Notes under the pieces: generated by a model
What the model saw: only the letters and a program-made list of their open reading frames with translations
Database searches by the model: none
What the model was told of the DNA's origin: nothing
Shown: positions 1-8,424 of the stretch, in pieces
Layout: every line of letters starts with the position of its first letter
Position numbering within the stretch: position 1 is the first letter of the stretch
Translations under genes and position numbers: made by a program
Source of the DNA: Flavobacteriales bacterium UBA3477
GTDB lineage: Bacteria; Bacteroidota; Bacteroidia; Flavobacteriales; Schleiferiaceae
Direction: 5' to 3'
Assembly (NCBI GenBank): GCA_002378005.1
Contig: DFQY01000040.1
Location: forward strand, 1 to 38,880
DNA length: 38,880 bases

Positions 1-1434
1 ATGAAATGGACGGGAGAAAGTATGGGCAATGGTGCCTATTACGTAGGTGCCAGCATCTTTTTCCTCTTCTGTTTAGCCTTCTTTACTGTTGGCGGCACCA
101 TTCGTCAGTGGGTTATTGCCAGCATCGCAGTATTCTCCTTTATGGGGTGGGGCTCCAACTTGGAGTGGTTCAACAGCCTCTTGTTCGACTACCTGCCGCT
201 ATACAATAAGTTCCGTGTGCCTTCTATGGCCATGGTGGTGTTGTTCTTCCTAGTACCATTCTACGGACTACTAGGACTACAGCATTGGCTTGGCATGGAG
301 AAAAAAGCCCGCTTCGAAGCCTTGTGGAAAGGCGTCGCATTGTTCGCCGGCTTCTTAGTGCTTTTTGGTTTCTTAGCCCCATACTTTATGGATTTAGAAA
401 CGGCTCGTGATGCACAATTCGCACAGCAGGGATTCTCCATCGACCAACTCGTCAGTGACCGCCGTGGCTTGATCACTTCTTCTGCTACTCGATCCCTAAT
501 GATGGGACTTGCGGTAGGTGTCGCACTATACCTATGGCATATTCAGAAGCTAAAACAATTGGCCACCTTCGCCATCATTGGCGTAGTAGCCTTGATTGAT
601 TTATGGTCATTTAATAGGGACCAATTAGAAACTGATGATTTCCTCTCTAAGCGCCAATGGGAAATGCAATACGCACCCAACGCAGCGAATCAACAAATCC
701 TCCAGGACAAAGATCCACACTTCCGCGTTTGGAATGCTACCGCTGGATTGACCAACGATAGCTACACCTCCTACCACCATAAGAGCATTGGTGGATACCA
801 TGGTGCAAAGCTGCAACGCTACCAAGATTTGATTGATAACCAGCTCAACAAGCAAAACATGGCCTGTTTCAACATGCTCAATGCAAAATGGGTCATCACT
901 CAAGGACAAAATGGACAGCCGCAAGCGCAACGCAACTTCCAAGCCTGTGGAAATGCTTGGGCTGTAAGCAAGGTTCAATATGCCGCAAATGCCGATGCAG
1001 AAATGGCTGCATTATCCAATTTTGATCCTAAGCAAACTGCCATCGTGCCTCAGGGATATGCCTCAGCCCTTAGCGGTAAAACTGACTTTGGATCAGGTAG
1101 CATAAAATTAACCACCTATGACCCAAAATTCTTAGAATACAGTTTTGAAGGAGGCGATGCCTTTGTGGTATTCTCTGAAATCTATTACCAGGGGTCAGGC
1201 AATGATTGGCAGGCCTATATTAACGGTGAAGCGGTAGATCACCTGCGTGTGAACTACCTATTGCGTGGTCTTCAAGTACCCTCCGGCAAGCATACCATTA
1301 CCTTTGAATTTGCACCTAAGTCTTACTATGTAGGGCGTAAAATTAACTTCGCAGGTTCTGCAGTACTTCTCTTGCTCTTGGGCTGGATGGGCTGGAAGCA
1401 GCGAGCTTCAACTTCAGATCAAGCCGAAGCGTAG
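1..1434 (+). CDS. YfhO-like integral membrane protein, C-terminal part (5' truncated by window)
   Basis: The reading frame is open from the first base, so the ATG at position 1 is probably internal and the real start lies upstream. The visible 477 residues begin in the multi-pass membrane part: hydrophobic segments near residues 15-50, 78-95, 110-128, 165-180 and 187-202, including a YNKFR motif between the early segments. A long soluble extracytoplasmic region follows (about 210-445), then a final membrane helix (about 447-465) and a short basic tail. This layout matches the C-terminal half of Bacteroidota YfhO-family proteins, which are large polytopic proteins usually near 800 residues and linked by homology to transfer of sugars to cell-envelope polymers. 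The substrate cannot be read from this fragment. The gene ends just before a strong bidirectional terminator and converges on a glycosyltransferase gene. Family assignment is fairly secure; function is inference. Confidence 0.75.
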   Translation: MKWTGESMGNGAYYVGASIFFLFCLAFFTVGGTIRQWVIASIAVFSFMGWGSNLEWFNSLLFDYLPLYNKFRVPSMAMVVLFFLVPFYGLLGLQHWLGMEKKARFEALWKGVALFAGFLVLFGFLAPYFMDLETARDAQFAQQGFSIDQLVSDRRGLITSSATRSLMMGLAVGVALYLWHIQKLKQLATFAIIGVVALIDLWSFNRDQLETDDFLSKRQWEMQYAPNAANQQILQDKDPHFRVWNATAGLTNDSYTSYHHKSIGGYHGAKLQRYQDLIDNQLNKQNMACFNMLNAKWVITQGQNGQPQAQRNFQACGNAWAVSKVQYAANADAEMAALSNFDPKQTAIVPQGYASALSGKTDFGSGSIKLTTYDPKFLEYSFEGGDAFVVFSEIYYQGSGNDWQAYINGEAVDHLRVNYLLRGLQVPSGKHTITFEFAPKSYYVGRKINFAGSAVLLLLLGWMGWKQRASTSDQAEA

Positions 1435-1456
1435 TGCAATTTTTTCAATTCTAAAT

Positions 1457-1488
1457 TAAAAAGCCGCCCCGATGGGGCGGCTTTTTTT
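1457..1488. terminator. Bidirectional rho-independent terminator
   Basis: A 13-bp stem (AAAAAGCCGCCCC and its complement) closes on a three-base loop and is flanked by A-rich and T-rich tracts, so it can work for both converging genes. It overlaps the stop codon of the leftward glycosyltransferase. Confidence 0.9.
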
Positions 1489-2755
1489 ATTTCAATATCT
1501 CTGTAAGTAAGCGTTTGGCCTGCGCATCCCGAGCATACTCCGAAATGCGTGATGCATCTGTTCTTGGTGCTCCATCCTCGTATTTCCGCTGAACGTATTG
1601 GGCAATAGCGGCCTTATCTGCATAATCAAAACATTGCCCCGCTCCTGCTTCATGAATGATGGAGGCTGCATCACCGGCCGTAGGTCCTAATCCTAGAATG
1701 GGGTTACCGGCGCCCAAATAATCAAAGAGCTTCCCTGGGATGTGGCCGGTGGCACTTGCCACATTTGGCAACAAAAAGAGCATCATGTGGCAATTCAGCA
1801 GTTTTTGATTCAATGCTGCCTTGGGCACGTATTCCTCAAAGGTCACTTCGATGTGATCGCCTGCCCCTGCTAAATCTTCCGCGCTTTTTCCATCCCACGA
1901 CCCTACGACCTTGATGTGCATAGGAAAGTTTAGCGTATTCAGCGCTTCAACCAATTCCGATACCGGGTATTGCGCTGCTAATGTCCCTGCATAAAGCAAG
2001 GTAAAGACTTCAGGGCGCTGTGGCTTTAATGACCTAAAATCCTCGGGATCGAAGCCGTTTGTCAGCGTGTGCACGCTCCCTTTCGGCAGCCCGCCCTTTT
2101 CTTCATATAAGCAACTCCAGCTTGAACTCACGCTGATCAGGGCATCACAGCTTGAGAATACACGTCGCTCCAATCCTTTCTCATACCAGCGGGTGAGCGC
2201 GGTCGGATAGAACTTGCGGTAATAGTAAATGTCGGTCCATGGATCTCTGAAATCAGCAATCCACTGTATGCCTAAATTCTTTTGGAGTTTGAGACCAATT
2301 AATTGGGTACTATGGGGCGGGGATGTTGTAATCCAGTGCCGTACACCATGAGTTTTAACAATTTTCAACGCTGCCTCATAGGCATGAGCATTCCATCCTT
2401 TACGTGCATCTGGAACAAAGAAGTTTCCTCTTGCAAACCTGGCAATCTTTTGCATCAAACTCAACTTAGCCTCTTCACCAGAAAACCCACTAAAAGGTAC
2501 TGATTTCTTACCCGTCACCTTTTTATAGGCGCCGAACTTCTCAGAAGTATTGGTGCGGTGAACTGTAATGTTTGGATGAACCTCATCCAACAATCCTTCA
2601 TCGCGAAGCGGATAGGTCGCTTTATCAGCATCGACGGTCACCACATGCAACTCCACTCCTTCTTTGGCCAAATATTTACTCAGCTTCAGCCAGCGTTGCA
2701 CGCCAGGACCTCCCGCAGGAGGCCAATAGTAGGTGATAATGCCTATTTTTTTCAC
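1487..2755 (-). CDS. Glycosyltransferase family 4-like protein
   Basis: This 422-residue protein looks like a GT-B glycosyltransferase that moves a sugar from a nucleotide-sugar donor to an envelope or surface-polymer acceptor at the cytoplasmic face. The N-terminus has a PPAGGPGVQR motif (about 12-21) as in GT4 donor-fold N-terminal domains. The middle holds the ADFRDPW motif typical of Bacteroidota surface-polysaccharide glycosyltransferases. The C-terminal half contains LLYAGTL and a late GKLFDYLGAGNPILG motif, the usual nucleotide-sugar-binding segment. The start is a GTG at 2753-2755, which overlaps the stop of the upstream DUF4834-like gene as GTGA; this supports translational coupling. 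Donor and acceptor cannot be told from the sequence. The gene shares a terminator with the converging YfhO-like gene. Confidence 0.85.
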   Translation of the reverse strand: MKKIGIITYYWPPAGGPGVQRWLKLSKYLAKEGVELHVVTVDADKATYPLRDEGLLDEVHPNITVHRTNTSEKFGAYKKVTGKKSVPFSGFSGEEAKLSLMQKIARFARGNFFVPDARKGWNAHAYEAALKIVKTHGVRHWITTSPPHSTQLIGLKLQKNLGIQWIADFRDPWTDIYYYRKFYPTALTRWYEKGLERRVFSSCDALISVSSSWSCLYEEKGGLPKGSVHTLTNGFDPEDFRSLKPQRPEVFTLLYAGTLAAQYPVSELVEALNTLNFPMHIKVVGSWDGKSAEDLAGAGDHIEVTFEEYVPKAALNQKLLNCHMMLFLLPNVASATGHIPGKLFDYLGAGNPILGLGPTAGDAASIIHEAGAGQCFDYADKAAIAQYVQRKYEDGAPRTDASRISEYARDAQAKRLLTEILK

Positions 2756-2934
2756 TTCTCGTCGTCTTTGACTTCTTCGTAATCCACGTACTCCCCCACA
2801 TTCTTTGAGAATGTACTGCTCTTCTTTTTAGGCGAAGGCTTTGCTGGACCGGCCGGTCGGCCACCCCCGAAAAATCTGTCGAGCCATTTAAAGATGAAGT
2901 ATGCGAGTACCGTTAAGGCTATAAAACGAAGCAT
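2752..2934 (-). CDS. Small membrane protein, DUF4834-like
   Basis: A small protein of about 60 residues: one N-terminal membrane helix (about residues 1-17) followed by a Gly/Pro/Lys-rich linker and an acidic tail ending near VDYEEVKDDEK. This layout resembles the Bacteroidota DUF4834 family, whose function is unknown. The frame stays open upstream to an ATG at 2997, but those 21 extra codons lie across the terminator hairpin of carB and would encode an IPAPRAPG stretch made by the stem itself. I therefore place the start at the ATG at 2932-2934. The TGA stop overlaps the GTG start of the glycosyltransferase downstream, so the two are probably co-transcribed. The family call rests on overall layout and is moderate. 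Confidence 0.65.
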   Translation of the reverse strand: MLRFIALTVLAYFIFKWLDRFFGGGRPAGPAKPSPKKKSSTFSKNVGEYVDYEEVKDDEK

Positions 2935-2958
2935 GAAAGCAAAAATTTTTGTCAAGAT

Positions 2959-2993
2959 AAAAAAGAATCCCGGCGCCCTTGGCGCCGGGATCT
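2959..2993 (-). terminator. Rho-independent terminator of carB
   Basis: Read leftward, a 12-bp stem (GATCCCGGCGCC, one G-U pair) closes on a three-base loop and is followed by C and six T residues. It starts about 20 bases after the carB stop. Confidence 0.9.
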
Positions 2994-3012
2994 CCATTTA
3001 CGAACTGTTTCC

Positions 3013-5865
3013 TTAGCGGCTCAAGTATAGGCTACGCTCGCTGTATAATTTTCTGAAGGTTGGATCCTTCAGGTCTTTGATGAAGTGAATGGCTTCACCC
3101 GTTGATTTCATTTCAGGGCCCAGGGCCTTGTTTACATTAGGGAATTTACTGAAGCTGAAGATCGGAATCTTCACAGCATATCCTTCTAATTCCGGATTGA
3201 AACTAAAATCAGTGACTTTCTTCGTGCCTAACATCACCTTAGTAGCGTAATTCACATACGGCTCACCATATGCCTTACAGATGAATGGTACGGTACGAGA
3301 AGCACGCGGGTTAGCTTCGATGATGTACACAATATCATCTTTGATAGCGAACTGGATGTTGATCAATCCTTTCGTCTGAAGCGCCTTAGCAATATTCACC
3401 GTATGCTCCTCTATCTGCTGCATCACAAGCGGACCTAGGTTGAACGGCGGCAAAACCGCTGAGCTATCTCCAGAGTGAATACCACAAGGCTCGATATGCT
3501 CCATGATTCCGATGATGTAGGCGTTCTCTGAGTCACAAATAGCATCTGCCTCTGCTTCGATGGCCCCATCTAGGTAATGATCTAATAATACACGGTTTCC
3601 TTCAAACTCCTTGAAGAGATTCACCACGTGACGCTCTAGTTCAGATTTATTGATAACAATTTTCATTCCTTGACCACCCAATACATATGAAGGACGAACA
3701 AGAATTGGGAACCCGAGATTATCCGCGATATCCAACGCCTCATCAGCATTCGTCGCTACATCAAACTTTGGATAAGGGATGTTGATTTTTTTCAAAAGCG
3801 TAGAGAAACGACCGCGGTCTTCGGCTAAATCCAATGCTTTGTATGAAGTACCAATGATTTCAATACCGTAACGACTTAACTTCTCCGCCAGCTTCAATGC
3901 TGTCTGACCTCCGAGCTGCACAATCACCCCTCTTGGTTTTTCGTGCAGAATGATGTCGTAAATATGCTCCCAGAATACAGGCTCGAAGTACAACTTATCT
4001 GCGGTATCGAAATCCGTACTTACCGTTTCTGGGTTACAGTTGATCATGATGGTCTCATAGCCCTCTTCACGAGCACTCAATACCCCGTGAACACAGCTGT
4101 AATCAAATTCAATCCCTTGACCGATACGGTTAGGACCCGAACCAAGAACGACAATTTTCTCGCGGTCAGTTACCACACTTTCATTCTCAATAACTTCTAC
4201 ACCGTCTGCAGTAACAAAAGAATTTTCAAAGGTCGAGTAGTAATATGGCGTCTGTGCAGGGAATTCCGCCGCACAAGTATCCACCAACTTCCATACACGA
4301 TTGATGCCTAAATCCGTACGCTTGCTGTGTACTTCACTTTCTAAGGCATGAACCATGTGTGCAATCTGGCGATCCGCGAATCCTTTCATTTTGGCCTCAA
4401 GGATCAAATCCTTAGGCAAGGATTCCAATGTGTGTTTTTCGATCTCACCTTGAACTCGGGCCAAATCCTCAATCTGCTTGAGGAACCACATATCTATTTT
4501 GGTGATGTCGTAAATGGTACGAAGTGGAATGCCCATCTGGATCGCATCATAAATGACGAACAATCGATCTGATGAAGCATATTCTAGTTTGTGCAGAATC
4601 GTGTCCTGATCTGTCAATCCTCTACCATCTGCACCTAGGCCGTTGCGCTTGATTTCCAAACTCTGCGCTGCTTTGTGTAGCGCTTCTTGAAAACTGCGAC
4701 CAATTCCCATTACCTCACCCACGGCCTTCATCTGAATGCCAAGACGGGTATCAGCACCTTCAAACTTCTCGAAGTTCCAACGCGGGATTTTCACAATCAC
4801 GTAATCCAAGGTTGGCTCGAAATAAGCGGTAGTCGTCTTTGTGATTTGGTTGTTGAGTTCGTCAAGCGTGTATCCAATAGCCATCTTCGCAGCCACCTTC
4901 GCAATAGGATAACCAGTTGCTTTTGAAGCCAACGCTGAAGAACGGCTTACACGAGGATTAATCTCGATAGCAACAATATCTTCTTTCTCATCTGGGCTAA
5001 CTGCAAACTGAACGTTACACCCTCCAGCAAAGGTTCCAATGCTTCGCATCATCTTAATCGCCATATCACGCATCTTTTGATACGTGGTATCGCTCAAGGT
5101 CATCGCAGGTGCAACTGTGATAGAATCACCAGTATGGATTCCCATAGGATCCATGTTCTCAATCGAACAAATGATGATGATGTTATCATTCTTGTCGCGT
5201 AGTAACTCAAGCTCGTATTCCTTCCAGCCAAGCAAGGCCTTATCGATCATTACCTCATGAATTGGGCTAATTTCCAATCCACGACTCAATGCTTCATCAA
5301 ACTCATCTGGCGTGTGCACAAAAGTTGCTCCTGCACCACCTAAGGTAAAGGAAGCGCGAACACACAATGGAAAACCGAACTCCTGAGCGGTTTCCTTGCC
5401 TCGCAAGAATGACTTTGCAATGCGTGAAGGCGCCATCGGAATGTCGATTTGCTCCATCAATTTGCGGAACTCATCGCGGTCCTCGGTAATGTTGATGGCA
5501 TCAATATCTACCCCAATGATGCGCACATTGTGCTCTTCCCAAATTCCTTGTTTGTCCGCATCGATACACAAGTTCAACGCCGTCTGACCACCCATCGTAG
5601 GCAGTACAACTTCAATATCCGGATGTATTTTGAGGATTTCCTCAATGTTTTCCACAGTCAATGCTTTCAGATAGATGTTATCGGCGATAACCTCATCTGT
5701 CATGATGGTGGCTGGGTTAGAGTTGATGAGTGTTACGGTGATTCCTTCTTCTCGAAGACTTCGTGATGCTTGGGATCCAGAATAGTCAAATTCACAGGCT
5801 TGACCAATAACGATAGGACCTGATCCTATGATGAGGACGTGTTTGATGGAGTTGTCTTTCGGCAT
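3013..5865 (-). CDS. carB: Carbamoyl-phosphate synthase large subunit
   Basis: This subunit makes carbamoyl phosphate from bicarbonate, glutamine-derived ammonia and two ATP, feeding pyrimidine and arginine synthesis in the cytoplasm. The 950 residues show the duplicated CarB plan: a first pre-ATP-grasp and ATP-grasp half starting IKHVLIIGSGPIVIGQACEF, an oligomerisation segment in the middle, and a second half opening with IVVLGSGPNRIGQGIEFDYS. Both ATP-grasp domains keep their EINPRVSRSS and EANPRASRT motifs. The protein stops soon after the second ATP-grasp domain, about 120 residues shorter than the E. coli enzyme, so the C-terminal MGS-like allosteric domain is missing; a protein of this length is usual for flavobacterial CarB. 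The small subunit gene carA is not in the window. The gene has its own terminator and a TAnnTTTG box just upstream. Confidence 0.97.
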   Translation of the reverse strand: MPKDNSIKHVLIIGSGPIVIGQACEFDYSGSQASRSLREEGITVTLINSNPATIMTDEVIADNIYLKALTVENIEEILKIHPDIEVVLPTMGGQTALNLCIDADKQGIWEEHNVRIIGVDIDAINITEDRDEFRKLMEQIDIPMAPSRIAKSFLRGKETAQEFGFPLCVRASFTLGGAGATFVHTPDEFDEALSRGLEISPIHEVMIDKALLGWKEYELELLRDKNDNIIIICSIENMDPMGIHTGDSITVAPAMTLSDTTYQKMRDMAIKMMRSIGTFAGGCNVQFAVSPDEKEDIVAIEINPRVSRSSALASKATGYPIAKVAAKMAIGYTLDELNNQITKTTTAYFEPTLDYVIVKIPRWNFEKFEGADTRLGIQMKAVGEVMGIGRSFQEALHKAAQSLEIKRNGLGADGRGLTDQDTILHKLEYASSDRLFVIYDAIQMGIPLRTIYDITKIDMWFLKQIEDLARVQGEIEKHTLESLPKDLILEAKMKGFADRQIAHMVHALESEVHSKRTDLGINRVWKLVDTCAAEFPAQTPYYYSTFENSFVTADGVEVIENESVVTDREKIVVLGSGPNRIGQGIEFDYSCVHGVLSAREEGYETIMINCNPETVSTDFDTADKLYFEPVFWEHIYDIILHEKPRGVIVQLGGQTALKLAEKLSRYGIEIIGTSYKALDLAEDRGRFSTLLKKINIPYPKFDVATNADEALDIADNLGFPILVRPSYVLGGQGMKIVINKSELERHVVNLFKEFEGNRVLLDHYLDGAIEAEADAICDSENAYIIGIMEHIEPCGIHSGDSSAVLPPFNLGPLVMQQIEEHTVNIAKALQTKGLINIQFAIKDDIVYIIEANPRASRTVPFICKAYGEPYVNYATKVMLGTKKVTDFSFNPELEGYAVKIPIFSFSKFPNVNKALGPEMKSTGEAIHFIKDLKDPTFRKLYSERSLYLSR

Positions 5866-5883
5866 GTGCTTTTAAGATTTGTA

Positions 5884-5891
5884 CAAATTTA
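5884..5891 (-). promoter_or_regulatory. Candidate carB promoter -7 box
   Basis: The leftward strand reads TAAATTTG, an exact match to the Bacteroidota -7 consensus TAnnTTTG, 18 bases before the carB ATG. It lies immediately beyond the rpmH terminator. A TTG sits 14 bases further upstream, closer than the usual 17-20, so the -33 element is weak. The predicted leader would be very short. Confidence 0.6.
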
Positions 5892-5906
5892 GGTGCGGAT
5901 TAGGCC

Positions 5907-5935
5907 AAAAAAAAGGTGTTGCTTTCGGCAACACC
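5907..5935 (-). terminator. Rho-independent terminator of rpmH
   Basis: On the leftward strand an 8-bp GGTGTTGC stem closes on a five-base loop and is followed by eight T residues, about 26 bases after the rpmH stop. Confidence 0.9.
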
Positions 5936-5961
5936 TATATCTTATCAAAAGGTTTTGAACA

Positions 5962-6120
5962 TTACCCTTTGTAGTTTCCTTTATCACTAACGGTCAAGCT
6001 CTTGCGACCTTTTGCGCGACGAGAAGCCAAGACCTTGCGGCCATCTACCGACTCCATTCTTGAGCGGAATCCGTGCTTGTTCTTGCGTTTTCTATTGCTG
6101 GGCTGGAATGTGCGTTTCAT
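5962..6120 (-). CDS. rpmH: 50S ribosomal protein L34
   Basis: Translation of the leftward strand from the ATG at 6118-6120 gives a 52-residue, strongly basic protein that begins MKRTFQPSNRKRKNKHGFR and continues with RMESVDGRKVLASRRAKGR, the invariant core of L34. L34 is a small protein of the large ribosomal subunit. The length suits Bacteroidota L34. The gene stands alone here, with its own consensus promoter upstream and a strong terminator downstream; the usual neighbours of rpmH in many bacteria (dnaA, rnpA) are absent. Confidence 0.97.
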   Translation of the reverse strand: MKRTFQPSNRKRKNKHGFRSRMESVDGRKVLASRRAKGRKSLTVSDKGNYKG

Positions 6121-6154
6121 AACAATATAATTTACCCGTTCGTCTTCGGGGGTG

Positions 6155-6184
6155 CAAATATAGAATAGAGTTTCTATTTAACAA
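6155..6184 (-). promoter_or_regulatory. rpmH promoter (Bacteroidota type)
   Basis: Read leftward, TTG at 6184-6182 is followed after exactly 19 bases by TATATTTG at 6162-6155, matching the Bacteroidota TTG-N19-TAnnTTTG pattern in both boxes and spacing. The predicted transcription start lies about 30 bases before the rpmH ATG. Confidence 0.8.
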
Positions 6185-6435
6185 TCCCTGTGAATCCAAA
6201 TTTTAAAAAAAGTTTGTTGAGCTCAATGAGGGCGCATACCACCAAGGCACTGCTTGGGTCATTCGAGCCATCGCAGAAAAATAATTCTATCCCATTAATT
6301 CTCACTACCTTCGCCGCTGAAAATAGGGGGCGTCCATCTTTCCAATGGCAGGGAACTTTAAACTGGGAAGCGCTGACGTCCAATTGGCGCACCCAGCGGA
6401 ACTGGGTATTTAAACCAGGGCTAAGTCCCGACATT
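6185..6435 (+). other. Leader/intergenic region upstream of the DEAD-box helicase
   Basis: This roughly 250-base region has an open frame (from 6190) continuous with the helicase, but its translation has no helicase-like sequence, so I treat it as untranslated. A near-consensus -7 box, TACCTTCG at 6306-6313, would give a leader of about 115 bases. A small hairpin (CCCAG, five-base loop, CTGGG) lies at 6392-6406, about 30 bases before the ATG. Nothing else was recognised. Confidence 0.4.
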
Positions 6436-8403
6436 ATGGAAACCTTTAAAGACAGCGGTCTTCACCCTCAAATTGTACAGGGTGTAGAAGCACTCGGGTT
6501 TGTTGAACCCACCCCAATCCAAAAGATGAGCATTGAACATTTGCTCGAAAACTCCACGGATTTAATCGCATTCGCACAAACAGGAACTGGTAAGACAGCA
6601 GCATTCTCGTTGCCTATTCTTCACCAACTTGAAGCAGATGTGCAGCACGTTCAAGCCATTATTTTGGCTCCGACGCGTGAATTGTGTTTGCAGATTGCAA
6701 CGGATATCGAGGCGTATTCGAAGTTTATGCCGGTAAAAGTTACTGCCGTTTATGGTGGTGCTCCCATTACCAAGCAGATTAAAGAACTTCAACAACGTCC
6801 ACAAATCGTCGTAGGTACGCCAGGACGCACCCTCGATTTGATCGAGCGCAAGAAACTGCGCATCGAAGATGTTCAGTTCTTGGTATTAGATGAGGCAGAT
6901 GAGATGTTGAGTATGGGCTTCCAAGATGAATTGGATGCTATTCTTGCCAATACTCCAGAATACAAGCAAACACTGTGTTACAGTGCTACCATGCCCGATG
7001 GGATGAAGAAGCTCACCCAGAAATACTTACATGAGCCAAAGGAAATTTCTGCAGGTAAGCGCAATATTTCTGCGAGCAATGTGAGCCACGAACTATATGT
7101 AGTGAGTGCCAAGCACACCTATGAAGCCATGCGACGTATTATGGACTTCAATCCGGATATGTACGGCATTGTCTTTTGTAGAACGCGTCGTGAAACGCAG
7201 AGCATTGCAGAACAATTGATCACAGACGGGTACCGCGCAGAAGCTTTGCACGGCGATTTGAGCCAAGCACAACGCGATGAGGTAATGAATCGCTTCCGCA
7301 AGCGTAAATTGAACGTGATGGTTGCTACTGATGTGGCTGCCCGCGGAATTGATGTAAATGAACTGACCCACGTCATCAATGTAAACATCCCCGATGATCC
7401 AGAAGTCTACGTACACCGTTCAGGCCGTACCGGACGTGCCGGATCTTCTGGTATTTCTATTGTCATTACGCACGGAAGAAACATGCGCAAGGTGAACAAT
7501 CTTGAGCGCATCATCGGCAAGGAGTTCGAGCAAAAGGAGGTGCCAAGCGGCGAAGCTATTTGCGAAATTAAAATAGGTCAAGCCATTGATGAGTTGGTAG
7601 AATTTGAATTTGCCAATGAATTAGATCCATTGTTGCTGGACAGCGCCATGGACAAATTGGCCCACCTCAGCAAAGGCGAGCTCATCGAACGATTCCTAGG
7701 TCATGAAACTTCATTGATTTTAAGTCGTTACCGCGGCGCACGGGATATTAACGAGCAGCCTAAGAAATTCAAGGAGCACGGTCCACGCAAATCTGGTGGC
7801 GGCAGTGAAGAAGGATTTAAAACCATCGTTGTTGATTTAGGGTACCGTCAAAACGTAAACCCAAGTCGTTTGATCGGATTGATCAACGATACCATGGAAG
7901 GAAAGAAAATCCGTATCGGCAAGATTGATATGGATAAAACCTTCACTCGTATCGATGTAGAAGATCGTTTTGCAGTGGAAGTAGCCGTGAGATTGAGCGG
8001 TGCGAAAACAGGCTCCTATGTAGTCAATGCCTACTTTGAAGAAGGCTCTGGTTCTAGCGGTGGTGCTTCAGGCGGCCAACATCGTCAAAAGCGCGAGCGC
8101 ATCTCTAGTGGAAAGAAATTCCGCAGTGATAATCGCTTCCAAGACCGCGGAGGCCGAGGAGACCGTCGCAGAGGCGATCGCGACCAAAACTTCCGGGGCA
8201 ATGACGATCGCCCTAGAAAGCGACACGACGACAGAGGCGGCGATTTCAGAGGCAGCGACGATAGCCGTCCACGCCGTCGTGAGGACCGTCCCTCTTTTGA
8301 CTCAGATCGTTCGCGCTCACGTGTTGGGTACGGCGGACCAAGAGGTGAAAACAGAGGTCGTTCTGGCGGAAAACCAGGAGGAAAACGCAATAAGAAGTAC
8401 TAA
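6436..8403 (+). CDS. DEAD-box RNA helicase with DbpA-type RNA-binding domain and RG-rich tail
   Basis: A 655-residue ATP-dependent RNA helicase of the CsdA/DeaD kind, which unwinds RNA duplexes in ribosome assembly, mRNA turnover and cold adaptation. Motifs appear in order: Q motif GFVEPTPIQ (about 21-29), motif I AQTGTGKT (47-54), PTREL, TPGR, DEAD (152-155), SAT, and HRSGRTGRAG in the C-terminal RecA lobe. A DbpA/CsdA-type RNA-binding domain follows at about 457-535 (FKTIVVDLGYRQNVNPSRL onward). The tail from about 536 is low-complexity and rich in Arg, Gly, Asp and Ser. I chose the ATG at 6436 because homologous sequence begins there; an upstream in-frame ATG at 6190 would add 82 unrelated residues. 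The next gene follows after 21 bases in the same direction. Confidence 0.93.
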   Translation: METFKDSGLHPQIVQGVEALGFVEPTPIQKMSIEHLLENSTDLIAFAQTGTGKTAAFSLPILHQLEADVQHVQAIILAPTRELCLQIATDIEAYSKFMPVKVTAVYGGAPITKQIKELQQRPQIVVGTPGRTLDLIERKKLRIEDVQFLVLDEADEMLSMGFQDELDAILANTPEYKQTLCYSATMPDGMKKLTQKYLHEPKEISAGKRNISASNVSHELYVVSAKHTYEAMRRIMDFNPDMYGIVFCRTRRETQSIAEQLITDGYRAEALHGDLSQAQRDEVMNRFRKRKLNVMVATDVAARGIDVNELTHVINVNIPDDPEVYVHRSGRTGRAGSSGISIVITHGRNMRKVNNLERIIGKEFEQKEVPSGEAICEIKIGQAIDELVEFEFANELDPLLLDSAMDKLAHLSKGELIERFLGHETSLILSRYRGARDINEQPKKFKEHGPRKSGGGSEEGFKTIVVDLGYRQNVNPSRLIGLINDTMEGKKIRIGKIDMDKTFTRIDVEDRFAVEVAVRLSGAKTGSYVVNAYFEEGSGSSGGASGGQHRQKRERISSGKKFRSDNRFQDRGGRGDRRRGDRDQNFRGNDDRPRKRHDDRGGDFRGSDDSRPRRREDRPSFDSDRSRSRVGYGGPRGENRGRSGGKPGGKRNKKY

Positions 8404-8424
8404 ACTTTCCTGTATTTTAGGCGT

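Noticed and set aside
6190..6435. In-frame N-terminal extension of the DEAD-box helicase
   Set aside because: The 82 extra residues have no helicase-like features and homologous sequence begins at the ATG at 6436; a promoter-like box lies inside the extension.
8085..8390. Arg/Pro-rich leftward frame opposite the helicase tail
   Set aside because: It is a mirror of the low-complexity RG-rich coding sequence on the other strand.
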